A stretch of DNA of 64,000 nucleotides from Modestobacter italicus (GTDB lineage Bacteria > Actinomycetota > Actinomycetes > Mycobacteriales > Geodermatophilaceae), in assembly GCF_000306785.1 (NCBI RefSeq), contig NC_017955.1, positions 4,526,001 through 4,590,000 on the forward strand, given 5' to 3'. This document shows positions 56,855 to 64,000 of the stretch, one piece after another. Position 1 is the stretch's first letter. Every line of letters starts with the position of its first letter. The position numbers were made by a program, and so were the translations under genes. The notes beneath the pieces are model-generated. The model saw nothing but the letters and a program-made list of their open reading frames with translations, was not told the origin of the DNA and searched no databases.

Positions 56855-57550
56855 TCATGAGTGCGCCTCCTCTGCAGCTCCGGCGCGGACGAACCCGCGC
56901 TCCCGGGCGTAGTCGGCCAGCAGCTTCTGCAGCCCGCGGCGACCGCGGTGCAGCCGGGACATCACCGTGCCGATGGGCGTGCCCATGATCTCGGCGATCT
57001 CCTTGTACGCGAAGCCCTCGACGTCGGCGAGGTACACCGCGAGCCGGAAGTCCTCCGGCAGCTGCTGCAGGGCCTCCTTGATGTCGGAGTCCGGCAGGTG
57101 GTCCAGCGCCTCGATCTCCGCCGAGCGCAGGCCGCTGGAGGTGTGCTCCTCGGCCGCGTAGAGCTGCCAGTCCTGCACCTGCTCGGTGGGGTACTGCTGC
57201 GGCTGCCGCTGCTTCTTGCGGTAGCTGTTGATGTAGGTGTTCGTCAGGATCCGGTACAGCCAGGCCTTGAGGTTCGTGCCCTCGGCGAACTGGTGGAACG
57301 CGGAGTAGGCCTTGACGAAGGTCTCCTGGACGAGGTCCTCGGCGTCGGAGGGGTTGCGGGTCATCCGCAGCGCCGCCGGGTACAGCTGGTCCAGGTAGGG
57401 CAGGGCATCCCGCTCGAACCGGGCGTCGCGCTGGGCCCGGCTCTCCGCCTCGGCGGACCGACTCCCGTCGGCGCGCGCCTCGGGTGTCTCCTCGGGGACC
57501 GGCAGGGCCGTCTCCTCGGCGGGGGTGTCGATCGCGGGCTCCTCGGGCAC
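56855..57550 (-). CDS. sigR: Redox-responsive ECF sigma factor SigR/SigH
   Basis: Group IV sigma factor for the thiol-oxidative stress response. The short form given has 231 residues. Region 2 spans [20 protein letters not shown] to [20 protein letters not shown]; region 4 includes [24 protein letters not shown] and [16 protein letters not shown]. This GTG has AGAGGACG upstream. The frame is open to another GTG at 57694, adding 48 residues that are Arg/Pro-rich; a GGAAC-N18-GTT promoter ends 9 nt before it, so a longer isoform (compare sigma-R-prime of Streptomyces) is likely. rsrA follows. Confidence 0.95.
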   Translation of the reverse strand: MPEEPAIDTPAEETALPVPEETPEARADGSRSAEAESRAQRDARFERDALPYLDQLYPAALRMTRNPSDAEDLVQETFVKAYSAFHQFAEGTNLKAWLYRILTNTYINSYRKKQRQPQQYPTEQVQDWQLYAAEEHTSSGLRSAEIEALDHLPDSDIKEALQQLPEDFRLAVYLADVEGFAYKEIAEIMGTPIGTVMSRLHRGRRGLQKLLADYARERGFVRAGAAEEAHS

Positions 57551-57703
57551 CGACCGTCCTCTCTGCGGCGCCCGGGAGCGGGCGACCACGTCGGTCGATC
57601 CTAGCCGGGTGCGGTCAGGTCGGCCGGGGGGACGGCGGGAGGGTGCTGAGCCGCGCGCGATGCGCGCGGGGGCGCTCGGGACTGTGCTGCTCACGGTCAG
57701 GTG

Positions 57704-57729
57704 AACCGCGGCCGCCGGGCTCCTGTTCC
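57704..57729 (-). promoter_or_regulatory. SigR/SigH-type autoregulatory promoter of sigR
   Basis: On the minus strand GGAAC (57729-57725), 18 bp, then GTT (57706-57704), which fits the SigR/SigH consensus GGAAY-N18/19-GTT. Transcription would begin at or next to the upstream in-frame GTG at 57694. The sequence match is direct; autoregulation is known for this sigma family. Confidence 0.75.
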
Positions 57730-57761
57730 CGCTCGTCGGACGAGCCGGGCGCGCGGTCTCC

Positions 57762-57767
57762 TAGGCT
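57762..57767 (+). promoter_or_regulatory. -10 box of the ybaK-like gene (leaderless)
   Basis: TAGGCT, then 8 nt and the GTG. It faces away from the sigR promoter, so the 226-bp region is a divergent promoter. Confidence 0.5.
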
Positions 57768-57775
57768 GCTGCGCC

Positions 57776-58252
57776 GTGGCGGCGACACCGGCGGTGCGGA
57801 CCCTCGACCAGGCCCGGGTGGGCTACTCCCTGCACGAGTACGACCCGGCCGAGGGTGCCGAGGGGCACGGGTACGGCGAGGTCGCCGTCGCCGCGCTGGG
57901 CGCCGACCCGGCGCAGGTGTTCAAGACCCTCGTCGCCCAGGTGGACGGCCGGCTGACGGTGGCGGTGGTGCCGGTGAGCGGCCAGCTGGACCTCAAGGCG
58001 CTGGCCGCCGCGGCCGGCGGGCGGAAGGCGGCGATGGCCGACCCCGCCGCCGCCGAGCGCAGCAGCGGCTACGTGCGGGGCGGCATCAGCCCGCTCGGCC
58101 AGCGCAAGGCGCTGCCCACCGTGGTCGACCAGAGCGCGCTGGGCTTCGCCACGGTGCTGGTCAGCGCCGGACGCCGGGGCCTGCAGATCGAGCTGGCCCC
58201 GGCCGACCTGGTGCGGCTCACCCGGGCGACGACCGCGGCGATCGCCCGGTAG
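57776..58252 (+). CDS. Cys-tRNA(Pro)/Cys-tRNA(Cys) deacylase, YbaK/EbsC family
   Basis: A 158-residue trans-editing enzyme that clears misacylated Cys-tRNA(Pro). FKTLVAQVDGRLTVAVVPV holds the conserved Lys (about residue 49). LDLKALAAAAGGRKAAMAD and GYVRGGISPLGQRK (the GGxxP/S-type loop) are typical of the YbaK branch. The GTG start is set by the TAGGCT box; longer readings run into the sigR promoter. It ends 4 bp from the stop of the convergent membrane protein gene. Confidence 0.92.
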   Translation: MAATPAVRTLDQARVGYSLHEYDPAEGAEGHGYGEVAVAALGADPAQVFKTLVAQVDGRLTVAVVPVSGQLDLKALAAAAGGRKAAMADPAAAERSSGYVRGGISPLGQRKALPTVVDQSALGFATVLVSAGRRGLQIELAPADLVRLTRATTAAIAR

Positions 58253-58256
58253 GCCG

Positions 58257-59780
58257 TCAGTCGGCGGGCCGGCCGTAGGGCGTCAGCAGCTGGTCGACCG
58301 GGGCGAAGTCGTCGGTGAGGACGGCGGCGTCCCCGGTGAACGCGGTGAGCTCCTGGCCGGCGGCGACCTGCCAGGCCAGACCGCGCGAGGCCATCGCCGC
58401 GGCGATCGCCTCGACCGGGAGCGCCCGGCGCGAGGCGACGGCGACGACGTTGCCGCCGTCGTCCCCGGCCAGCACCGGTGCGCGGGCCAGCAGCAGCACC
58501 TCCGGGAAGACCTCCCGCAGCGTGGCCAGCTCGGCGCGCACGAAGGCCAGCGGCGGGTGGTCGATGAGGTTGACCGCGTAGACGCCGTCGTCGGCGAGCG
58601 CGTCGTCGACCAGCTGCAGCGCCTCGACCGTGGTCAGCTGCCACGGCACCGACAGCCCACCGAAGGCGTCGCCGACGACCAGGTCGCGGGTGCCGGTCTG
58701 CTCCGCCTGCAGCCCGACCCGGGCGTCACCGACCCGCACCTCGAGCTCGTCGGAGGTCTGCAGCCCCAGCGCGTCGACGTCGAGCTCGACCACGCCGGGG
58801 TCCACCTCGAGCACCCGGCTCACCGTGCCCGGGCGGACGTCGGCCAGGTACCGGGGCAGGGTCAGCCCGCCGCCGCCGACGTGCAGCGCCGACAGCGGCG
58901 CCCCGGGCGGGGACACCGCGTCGGTGACCGAGGCGATGGCCTGGACGTACTCGAACTCCAGGTGCTGCGGGTCGGCCAGGTCGACGTAGGAGTGCCGGAG
59001 CGTGTCGAGCACCAGCACCCGGCCGTCGGTGCCGTCGGCCTCGACCCGCGCGCAGTGGTAGGCGGTCTCCCGCTCGCACGGGGTCGGCGCGAGGGCGGCC
59101 AGCCCGGGCGCCCCGACCGCGAGGACCAGCAACCCGACCGGCAGCCGGCCGGTCACCCCGGGAGCCCGGCGCCGGAGCAGCACGGCCAGCGCCAGCCCGG
59201 CCAGGACGACCACGACCCCGGTGCCGACCAGGATGACGCTGCTGGGCAGCAGCGCCACCAGCACGAACCCGGTGGCGAAGGTGGCCACGATCCCGCCGAG
59301 GGTGCCGATGCCCGACAGCCGGCCGACCACCGACCCGGTCTCGGCCAGGCTGCCCAGCTGCAGGGCGACGACCATCGGCGGCACCGCGGACAGCAGCGCC
59401 GCGGGCACGATGACGGCCACCGCGGCGAGCAGCAGCACGTTGCCCGCCGCCGCGCCGGTGAGCAGCGCGCCCGCGAAGCGGACCAGCGGGAGCACCGCGA
59501 CGACCAGCGCCCCGCCGGCGACCAGCAGGGGGGCGAGCAGCCGTCGCGGGTCGGTGCGGTCGGCCACCGCGCCACCGGCCCAGGCGCCGATGGCGATCGC
59601 GGCGAGGGCGAACCCGATGACCGCCGTGCTGGTCTGCAGGGTGATCCCGACGTAGGGGGCGATCAGCCGCAGGCCGACCACCTCGAGCACCAGCACCGAT
59701 CCCGAGGCCAGGAAGGTGATCGCTGCCGCCGTCCAGTCCGGCAGTGCCCGCGAGCCGGCCGCCGGCGCGGGCGGGGTCAC
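58257..59780 (-). CDS. Membrane-fused spermidine synthase-like protein
   Basis: A 507-residue protein. The first 230 residues hold about seven or eight transmembrane helices (beginning AAITFLASGSVLVLEVVGLR and YVGITLQTSTAVIGFAL). The C-terminal half is a spermidine-synthase-type Rossmann fold: LHVGGGGLTLPRYLA, VLEVDPGVVELD, VRVGDARVGL and LVVGDAFGGLSVP, where the usual D-x-x-D/E catalytic acid of true synthases is partly preserved. Such fused proteins are common in actinobacteria and usually not proven polyamine synthases. No speD or other polyamine gene is nearby. It follows the SRAP gene in the same direction, 2 bp apart at the stop/start. Confidence 0.85.
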   Translation of the reverse strand: MTPPAPAAGSRALPDWTAAAITFLASGSVLVLEVVGLRLIAPYVGITLQTSTAVIGFALAAIAIGAWAGGAVADRTDPRRLLAPLLVAGGALVVAVLPLVRFAGALLTGAAAGNVLLLAAVAVIVPAALLSAVPPMVVALQLGSLAETGSVVGRLSGIGTLGGIVATFATGFVLVALLPSSVILVGTGVVVVLAGLALAVLLRRRAPGVTGRLPVGLLVLAVGAPGLAALAPTPCERETAYHCARVEADGTDGRVLVLDTLRHSYVDLADPQHLEFEYVQAIASVTDAVSPPGAPLSALHVGGGGLTLPRYLADVRPGTVSRVLEVDPGVVELDVDALGLQTSDELEVRVGDARVGLQAEQTGTRDLVVGDAFGGLSVPWQLTTVEALQLVDDALADDGVYAVNLIDHPPLAFVRAELATLREVFPEVLLLARAPVLAGDDGGNVVAVASRRALPVEAIAAAMASRGLAWQVAAGQELTAFTGDAAVLTDDFAPVDQLLTPYGRPAD

Positions 59781-59782
59781 GC

Positions 59783-60529
59783 TCAGAACAGCGCCGGCTG
59801 GTCGGCCGGGGCGCTGACCGACTCCTGCCGCGCGGTGAGCTGCGCGCCGTTGTTCGCCACGTTGCCCACCGCCGCACCCACCGGGCGGATCTCCAGCCGC
59901 TCGACGAACTCCGGCGGGGTGGGCTCGGCGACCTCGGTGACGTCCTCCCGGGCCGGGTCGAGCCAGTCGGCCCAGCGCTCGCGGGGCAGCACCAGCGGCA
60001 TCCGCGGGTGCACCTCGGCGAGCGCGCCCACCGCGGGGGCGGTGACGACGGTGCAGGTGTAGAGCCGGTCCTCACCGCGGCCCCACACCTCCCAGAGCCC
60101 GGCGAAGGCCAGGCCCGACCCGTCCTCCGGCGTCACGTAGTACGGCTGCTTGCCGGGCGCGTCCTGCTTCGGCGCCCACTCGTACCAGCCGTCGGCCGGG
60201 ACCAGGCAGCGCCGGGTGGCCGCGGCGGTGCGGAACGCCGGCTTCTCGGTCAGCGACTCGACCCGGGCGTTGAGCATCCGGTTGCCGACGGAGACGTCCT
60301 TGGCCCAGGACGGCACCAGCCCCCAGCGCACGGACCGCAGCTCACGGTGCCCCCCGCCGGTGAGCGCGCCCTCCGCGTCCCGCTCCTTCTTGTGCCGGAC
60401 CACGTAGACGTCCTTGGTCGGCGCGACGTTGTAGTCGGCGGGCAGCGGGGACTGCCCCTCGGCGGCGACCGCCTCGAACTCGACGACCAGGTCCTCCGGA
60501 CGGCGGCTGGCGGCGTAACGACCACACAC
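59783..60529 (-). CDS. SRAP-domain protein (HMCES/YedK type)
   Basis: Forms a stable thiazolidine DNA-protein crosslink with abasic sites in single-stranded DNA and so shields them. 248 residues. The GTG start gives MCGRYAASRR; Cys2 becomes the N-terminal nucleophile after Met removal. YNVAPTKDVYVV (Asn), RMLNARVESL (Asn-Ala-Arg-x-Glu), CLVPADGWYEW and the active-site His in AEVHPRMPLVL are all present, so it should be active. It lies 35 bp downstream of the LexA-controlled DUF222-HNH gene on the same strand, fitting its description as an SOS-associated gene. Confidence 0.95.
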   Translation of the reverse strand: MCGRYAASRRPEDLVVEFEAVAAEGQSPLPADYNVAPTKDVYVVRHKKERDAEGALTGGGHRELRSVRWGLVPSWAKDVSVGNRMLNARVESLTEKPAFRTAAATRRCLVPADGWYEWAPKQDAPGKQPYYVTPEDGSGLAFAGLWEVWGRGEDRLYTCTVVTAPAVGALAEVHPRMPLVLPRERWADWLDPAREDVTEVAEPTPPEFVERLEIRPVGAAVGNVANNGAQLTARQESVSAPADQPALF

Positions 60530-60564
60530 GGCGATCTCCTCCCGGACGGGCGACGGCTTCGAGC

Positions 60565-62065
60565 TTAGAAGGGCGGCGGGTCGTCCGCGGGCGGCGGCGG
60601 CTGGGGTGCTGCCTCTGCTGGTGGTTGTCGCATGCCCGGTGGTCGGGTGGTCCGGGTGACGCCCGACGGGGTGGTGACCTGCAGGACCCCCGCGGGGGTC
60701 ATCACCAACCGCCAGCCGGGGGCGAAGGTCTTGAGGCGGTGGTGGGACCGGCACAGGCAGCACAGGTTGGCGCAGTCGGTGGCGCCCGCCGCAGGCGGCG
60801 CTGATGACGTGGTCCAGGTCAGACCAGCCGACGCGTTGACCGCAGTTGGGGAACCGGCACCGCCGGTCCCGGCTGGTGACGAACGCGCGTTGCCGATCGG
60901 TGGGTTCATAGGCCTCGGTCTCCGGTGGCGGTCCGGTCACCGGGCAGTCGCAGTCGCTGTCGGGGTGTTGCGGGCAGCCGCGGCGGGCCAGCCGGTCGAG
61001 GTCGGTCGGCGTCAGCGTGGCCAGCAGCTCCCCGTTCGGGCCGGTGATCGCGAAGCTCAGCGTCCCGTCCTCAGGCGGCGTGAGGCCGAGCGAACTCACG
61101 CGGGCGAGCAGCTCGCGGACGTGGGCGGCGGTGATCGGCAGCCCGTTCACCTCACCCGCCGTGCTGCTCTTCCCGGCCAGCCCGTCGAGGTCGGCGGTCA
61201 CGGTCAGGTTCGCCGTCACCGGCGGGAGCCCGTGGTCTCCCGGGCGGCGGATCAGCAGGGACAGCACGTGCGCCCGCAGCGCCCCGATCCGGCGCGGGTC
61301 ACCATCGGCTTTCAGCATCTTCGCCAGCTGGTCGACGATGTCGTAACACTCCACGGCCTCATCGGTGGGCAGCTCCGCGGCCAGCGTCGACCGCCCGTCG
61401 GTGGCGTTGGGGTAGACGTGCACGTCGGCGGCCTTCTCGGCTTCCTCTCGGCGCACGTCGGCTGCCTCGGCGTCCAGCTGGACCATCAGCTCGGTGGCCC
61501 GGTCCTTGAGCCGGTAGACCGACAGATCCGAGGCCTCGGGCAGCAGCGCGTCCTCGACCTGCCTGGCCACGGCGGCGGTGGTGTGCATCAGCACCTCGGC
61601 CAGGGTCTGCGCGCGGCGCTCGTCCAGCTCACCGGCCCGCAGTGCGGCGAAGGTGCCGGGCAGCTTCTTCTGCCAGGTCAGGGCGTGGTCGAGCTTCTTC
61701 GCCGCCGTCGTGCGGCCCAGGTTGAGCACGGTGGCCAGCTCGGCGGTGAAGAACTCACTGATCCCGTCCCCGCGCCCGCTGCCCGACCAGTCGGACTTCC
61801 GCGCACCGGGCGTGCCGGGCTGCGGGTCGGCACTGGCGGGGCGGGCGCCGGCCATGGTGAGGATCAGCTCCGCCTCCTCGGCGGTGTCCTGCGCCCGCTG
61901 CCGGTGGATGGCCTGCAACCGCGCCGCCGCCTGCTCCGGCGACGACGACCTCGCCATCGCGACCGGGTCGGGCTCGGCGTGCGGGTCGCCGATCCAGACC
62001 ACGTCGATCCGCGACCGCCACGACCCGGGCATCTCCGGCCCGGGTGCCGTCGCCGTCGTCTCCAT
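60565..62065 (-). pseudogene. DUF222-HNH endonuclease (13E12-repeat type), frameshifted within the HNH motif
   Basis: The ATG-initiated frame encodes a DUF222 domain (about residues 40-330; [39 protein letters not shown]) and the start of a C-terminal HNH domain: FVTSRDRRCRFPNCGQRVGW, then SDLDHVIS. There the frame changes. The expected continuation AGATDCANLCCLCRSHHRLK plus TFAPGWRLVM is encoded in the next frame and ends at a TAA at 60565-60567. A one-base indel around 60785-60800 explains this. Without it, the original frame runs on into the SRAP gene. It is either a true pseudogene or a sequencing error. A LexA-type palindrome overlaps its -10 box. Confidence 0.85.
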
Positions 62066-62068
62066 GGG

Positions 62069-62084
62069 CCGAACATACGTTCGG
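62069..62084. promoter_or_regulatory. LexA (SOS) box overlapping a -10 element
   Basis: CCGAAC-ATAC-GTTCGG, a perfect 16-bp palindrome of the actinobacterial SOS type (core CGAAC-N4-GTTCG). It ends 3 bp upstream of the DUF222-HNH ATG. The minus-strand -10 candidate TATGTT (62077-62072) lies inside it with 6 nt to the ATG, so bound LexA would block initiation. Confidence 0.85.
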
Positions 62085-62186
62085 GGTACGACAGTTCTGG
62101 CTGGGTCGACGTGCTGCATGCAGCGGGCGGACGGGGTAGTACGGAGGAGGACATCCGACGGAGAGCACCAGAAGGAGCACGACGAC

Positions 62187-63653
62187 GTGACCACCACCCA
62201 GGCTCCCTCCACCGAGCACCCCAAGACCGCCAGCGACGCGGGCGCGCGCCCGTACGCGACGGTCAACCCCTACACCGGCCAGACCGAGCAGGAGTTCCCC
62301 TTCCTGGAGACCAGCGAGGTCGACGGCGTGGTCGAGAAGGCGCACACCGCCTTCCTCGACTGGCGCCGGCGGACGGTCGAGGAGCGCGCCGCGGTCGTCA
62401 AGAAGGCCGCCGAGCTGATGCTCGAGCGCACCGACGAGTTCGCCGCGCTGATCACCAAGGAGATGGGCAAGCGGATCCAGGAGGCCGCCGGCGAGGTGCA
62501 GCTGGCCGCCAGCATCCTGAACTACTACGCCGACAACGGCCCGCGCTTCCTCGAGCCCAAGCCGATCGACGTGATGGCCGGCGAGGCCGTCGTGGTCAAC
62601 GAGCCGATCGGCGTCATCCTGGCGATCGAGCCGTGGAACTACCCGCTCTACCAGGTGGTCCGCGTCGCCGGGCCGAACCTGACCCTCGGCAACACCATCC
62701 TGCTCAAGCACGCGGAGAACAACCCGCAGTGCGCGCTGGCCCTGGAGAAGCTGTTCCGCGACGCGGGGGCACCCGAGGGCGTCTACACCAACCTGTTCCT
62801 GCGGATCGCCGACGTCGAGCAGGTCATCGCGCACAAGGCGGTGCAGGGGGTGACCCTCACCGGCAGCGAGCGGGCCGGCAGCAGCGTCGCGCAGCTGGCC
62901 GGCAAGCACCTGAAGAAGTCGGTGCTCGAGCTCGGCGGCAGCGACCCGTTCATCGTGCTCGACGCCCCCGACGTCGGCCGCACGGTCAAGGCCGCGACGA
63001 TGGCGCGGATGGCCAACACCGGCCAAGCGTGCATCGCCGCCAAGCGGATCATCGTGCTCGACGAGGTCTTCGACGACGTCGTGGGCGGGCTGAAGCAGGC
63101 GTTCTCCACCTTCACCCCCGGCGACCCGGCCGACCCGTCGACGACGCTCGGCCCGCTGTCCACCGAGCGCGCCGCGGCGGACCTGGCCGCGCAGATCCAG
63201 GACGCCGTCGACAAGGGCGCCACCGTGCTGGCCGGCGGTGGCCGCCCCGAGCACGACGGGGCCTTCGTCAACGCGACCCTGCTCACCGACGTCACGCCGG
63301 ACATGCGCGCCTACCACGAGGAGCTGTTCGGGCCGGCCGCGGTGATCTACCGGGTCGCCGACGAGGAGGAGGCCATCGCGCTGGCCAACGACAGCGACTT
63401 CGGGCTCAGCGCCGCGGTGTACAGCGGCGACACCGAGCGGGCCCGCTCGGTCGCCGACCGGCTGGAGTCCGGCATGGTGTGGATCAACCAGCCCTCCGGC
63501 TCCTCCCCCGAGCTTCCCTTCGGTGGCGTGAAGCGCTCCGGCTACGGCCGGGAGCTCTCCGAGCTGGGCATGTTCGAGTTCGCCAACCGGCGGCTGGTGC
63601 GCACCATGCCGGCCAAGAAGCAGGCCCAGCCGGCCCAGCACACCGGCGGCTGA
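62187..63653 (+). CDS. NAD(P)-dependent succinate-semialdehyde dehydrogenase-type aldehyde dehydrogenase
   Basis: Oxidises succinate semialdehyde or a similar aldehyde to the acid. 488 residues. [12 protein letters not shown] is the cofactor-entry motif, [12 protein letters not shown] carries general base Glu248, and [11 protein letters not shown] the nucleophile Cys282. [19 protein letters not shown] closes the active site, as in GabD1-type enzymes. GAAGGAG precedes the GTG. In actinobacteria lacking ordinary 2-oxoglutarate dehydrogenase flux, this enzyme can follow Kgd in a succinate-semialdehyde route; both genes are in this window but 19 kb apart. Substrate is inferred from family. Confidence 0.9.
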   Translation: MTTTQAPSTEHPKTASDAGARPYATVNPYTGQTEQEFPFLETSEVDGVVEKAHTAFLDWRRRTVEERAAVVKKAAELMLERTDEFAALITKEMGKRIQEAAGEVQLAASILNYYADNGPRFLEPKPIDVMAGEAVVVNEPIGVILAIEPWNYPLYQVVRVAGPNLTLGNTILLKHAENNPQCALALEKLFRDAGAPEGVYTNLFLRIADVEQVIAHKAVQGVTLTGSERAGSSVAQLAGKHLKKSVLELGGSDPFIVLDAPDVGRTVKAATMARMANTGQACIAAKRIIVLDEVFDDVVGGLKQAFSTFTPGDPADPSTTLGPLSTERAAADLAAQIQDAVDKGATVLAGGGRPEHDGAFVNATLLTDVTPDMRAYHEELFGPAAVIYRVADEEEAIALANDSDFGLSAAVYSGDTERARSVADRLESGMVWINQPSGSSPELPFGGVKRSGYGRELSELGMFEFANRRLVRTMPAKKQAQPAQHTGG

Positions 63654-63661
63654 CGGTCCCG

Positions 63662-63692
63662 GCTCCGGGCGCTGTGCGGCAGCGCCCGGAGC
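63662..63692 (+). terminator. Hairpin terminator after the aldehyde dehydrogenase gene
   Basis: A perfect 13-bp stem (63662-63674 with 63680-63692) and a 5-nt tgcgg loop, starting 9 bp past the stop. It ends 17 bp before the next gene. No T tract. Confidence 0.7.
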
Positions 63693-63709
63693 TGCCATCC
63701 TCTCCGGCC

Positions 63710-64000
63710 ATGAGGTTCACGACGACCATCGAGCTGCACGGGAAGACCGCGACCGGCATGGCGGTGCCGCCGGAGGTCGTCGAGGCGCTGGGCGGCGGCA
63801 AGAAGCCGGCGGTCACCGTCACCGTGGGCGGGCACACCTACCGGACGTCGATCGGCAGCATGGGCGGTCGCTCGCTGATCCCGCTGAGCGCGGAGCGGCG
63901 GGCGGCCGCCGGGGTCACCGCCGGCGACGAGGTCGAGGTGGACATCGAGCTCGACGACCAGCCGCGGGAGGTCGAGGTGCCGGCCGACCTGGCGGCGGCG
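63710..64000 (+). CDS. DUF1905/YdeI-family protein, cut by window end
   Basis: The first 97 residues of a protein running off the window. MRFTTTIELHGKTATGMAVP, then VTVTVGGHTYRTSIGSMGGR and GVTAGDEVEVDIELDDQPRE, match DUF1905, a small beta-barrel domain usually followed by a YdeI/OmpD-associated helical segment (beginning here at VPADLAAA). Function unknown. The ATG start follows the terminator of the aldehyde dehydrogenase gene by 17 bp, so it should have its own promoter, not clearly seen. Confidence 0.85.
   Translation, partial: MRFTTTIELHGKTATGMAVPPEVVEALGGGKKPAVTVTVGGHTYRTSIGSMGGRSLIPLSAERRAAAGVTAGDEVEVDIELDDQPREVEVPADLAAA

Overview
The window is about 73-74% G+C. Nearly every third codon position is G or C, GTG starts are about as common as ATG, and transcription units are tightly packed. 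Gene content and order are those of a free-living actinobacterium. The minus-strand block argS-lysA-hom-thrC-thrB-rho-rpmE-prfA-prmC-sua5-(glyA)-wecA-atp operon-DUF2550, followed by an adenosyltransferase and murA, matches the Mycobacterium tuberculosis order from Rv1292 to Rv1315. The block whiB1 / pdtaS / biotin carrier / rsrA / sigR matches Rv3219-Rv3223c. Very high G+C, a nickel superoxide dismutase and a DUF222-HNH gene suggest the Geodermatophilaceae or a close relative; this family assignment is inference from memory, not a search result.

Layout. 1-5.6 kb: a partial 3-hydroxyacyl-CoA dehydrogenase, the mismatch endonuclease NucS, an enoyl-CoA hydratase, a DUF2071 protein, a GAF-EAL protein, a Gfo/Idh/MocA oxidoreductase and a small membrane protein. 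5.6-16.8 kb: murA (Asp at the usual Cys), cobalamin adenosyltransferase, DUF2550 and the whole F1Fo ATP synthase operon, in which atpC is separated from atpD by a hairpin, a small ORF and its own -10 box. 16.7-32.6 kb: wecA, glyA, a tandem 129-bp hairpin repeat, sua5, a GH114-like lipoprotein, prmC, prfA, rpmE, rho with a very long N-terminal insertion, threonine and lysine biosynthesis genes, and argS. 32.8-39.4 kb: DUF3105 and DUF305 proteins, tRNA-Arg(CCG), an ABC-F ATPase, a class III adenylate cyclase and an ABC exporter. 39.6-50.5 kb: kgd with DUF6104, a YdjM-like membrane protein, a D-2-hydroxyacid dehydrogenase, the sodX/sodN pair, a SpoIIE-type phosphatase, psd-pssA-GNAT and a HAD phosphatase. 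50.5-58.3 kb: a membrane protein, a lipid kinase, whiB1/pdtaS, GNAT, a biotin carrier domain, a degenerate biotin carboxylase, the 24-residue ribosomal protein bL37, rsrA-sigR and a YbaK protein. 58.3-64 kb: a membrane-fused spermidine-synthase-like protein, an SRAP gene, a frameshifted DUF222-HNH gene behind a LexA box, a succinate-semialdehyde-type dehydrogenase and a partial DUF1905 protein.

The window is mostly conserved core chromosome; I see no phage, IS, integrase or CRISPR. The most informative signals are regulatory: a GGAAC-N18-GTT promoter placed so that the sigR message would begin at an upstream GTG and make a longer sigma isoform; a LexA palindrome that contains the -10 box of a leaderless DUF222-HNH gene; a recurring TANNNT-N6 to N9-start arrangement implying many leaderless transcripts; the break in the atp operon; and the hairpin-bounded tandem repeat upstream of glyA. 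Two genes (prmC and the ABC exporter ATPase) appear to start at non-canonical codons.
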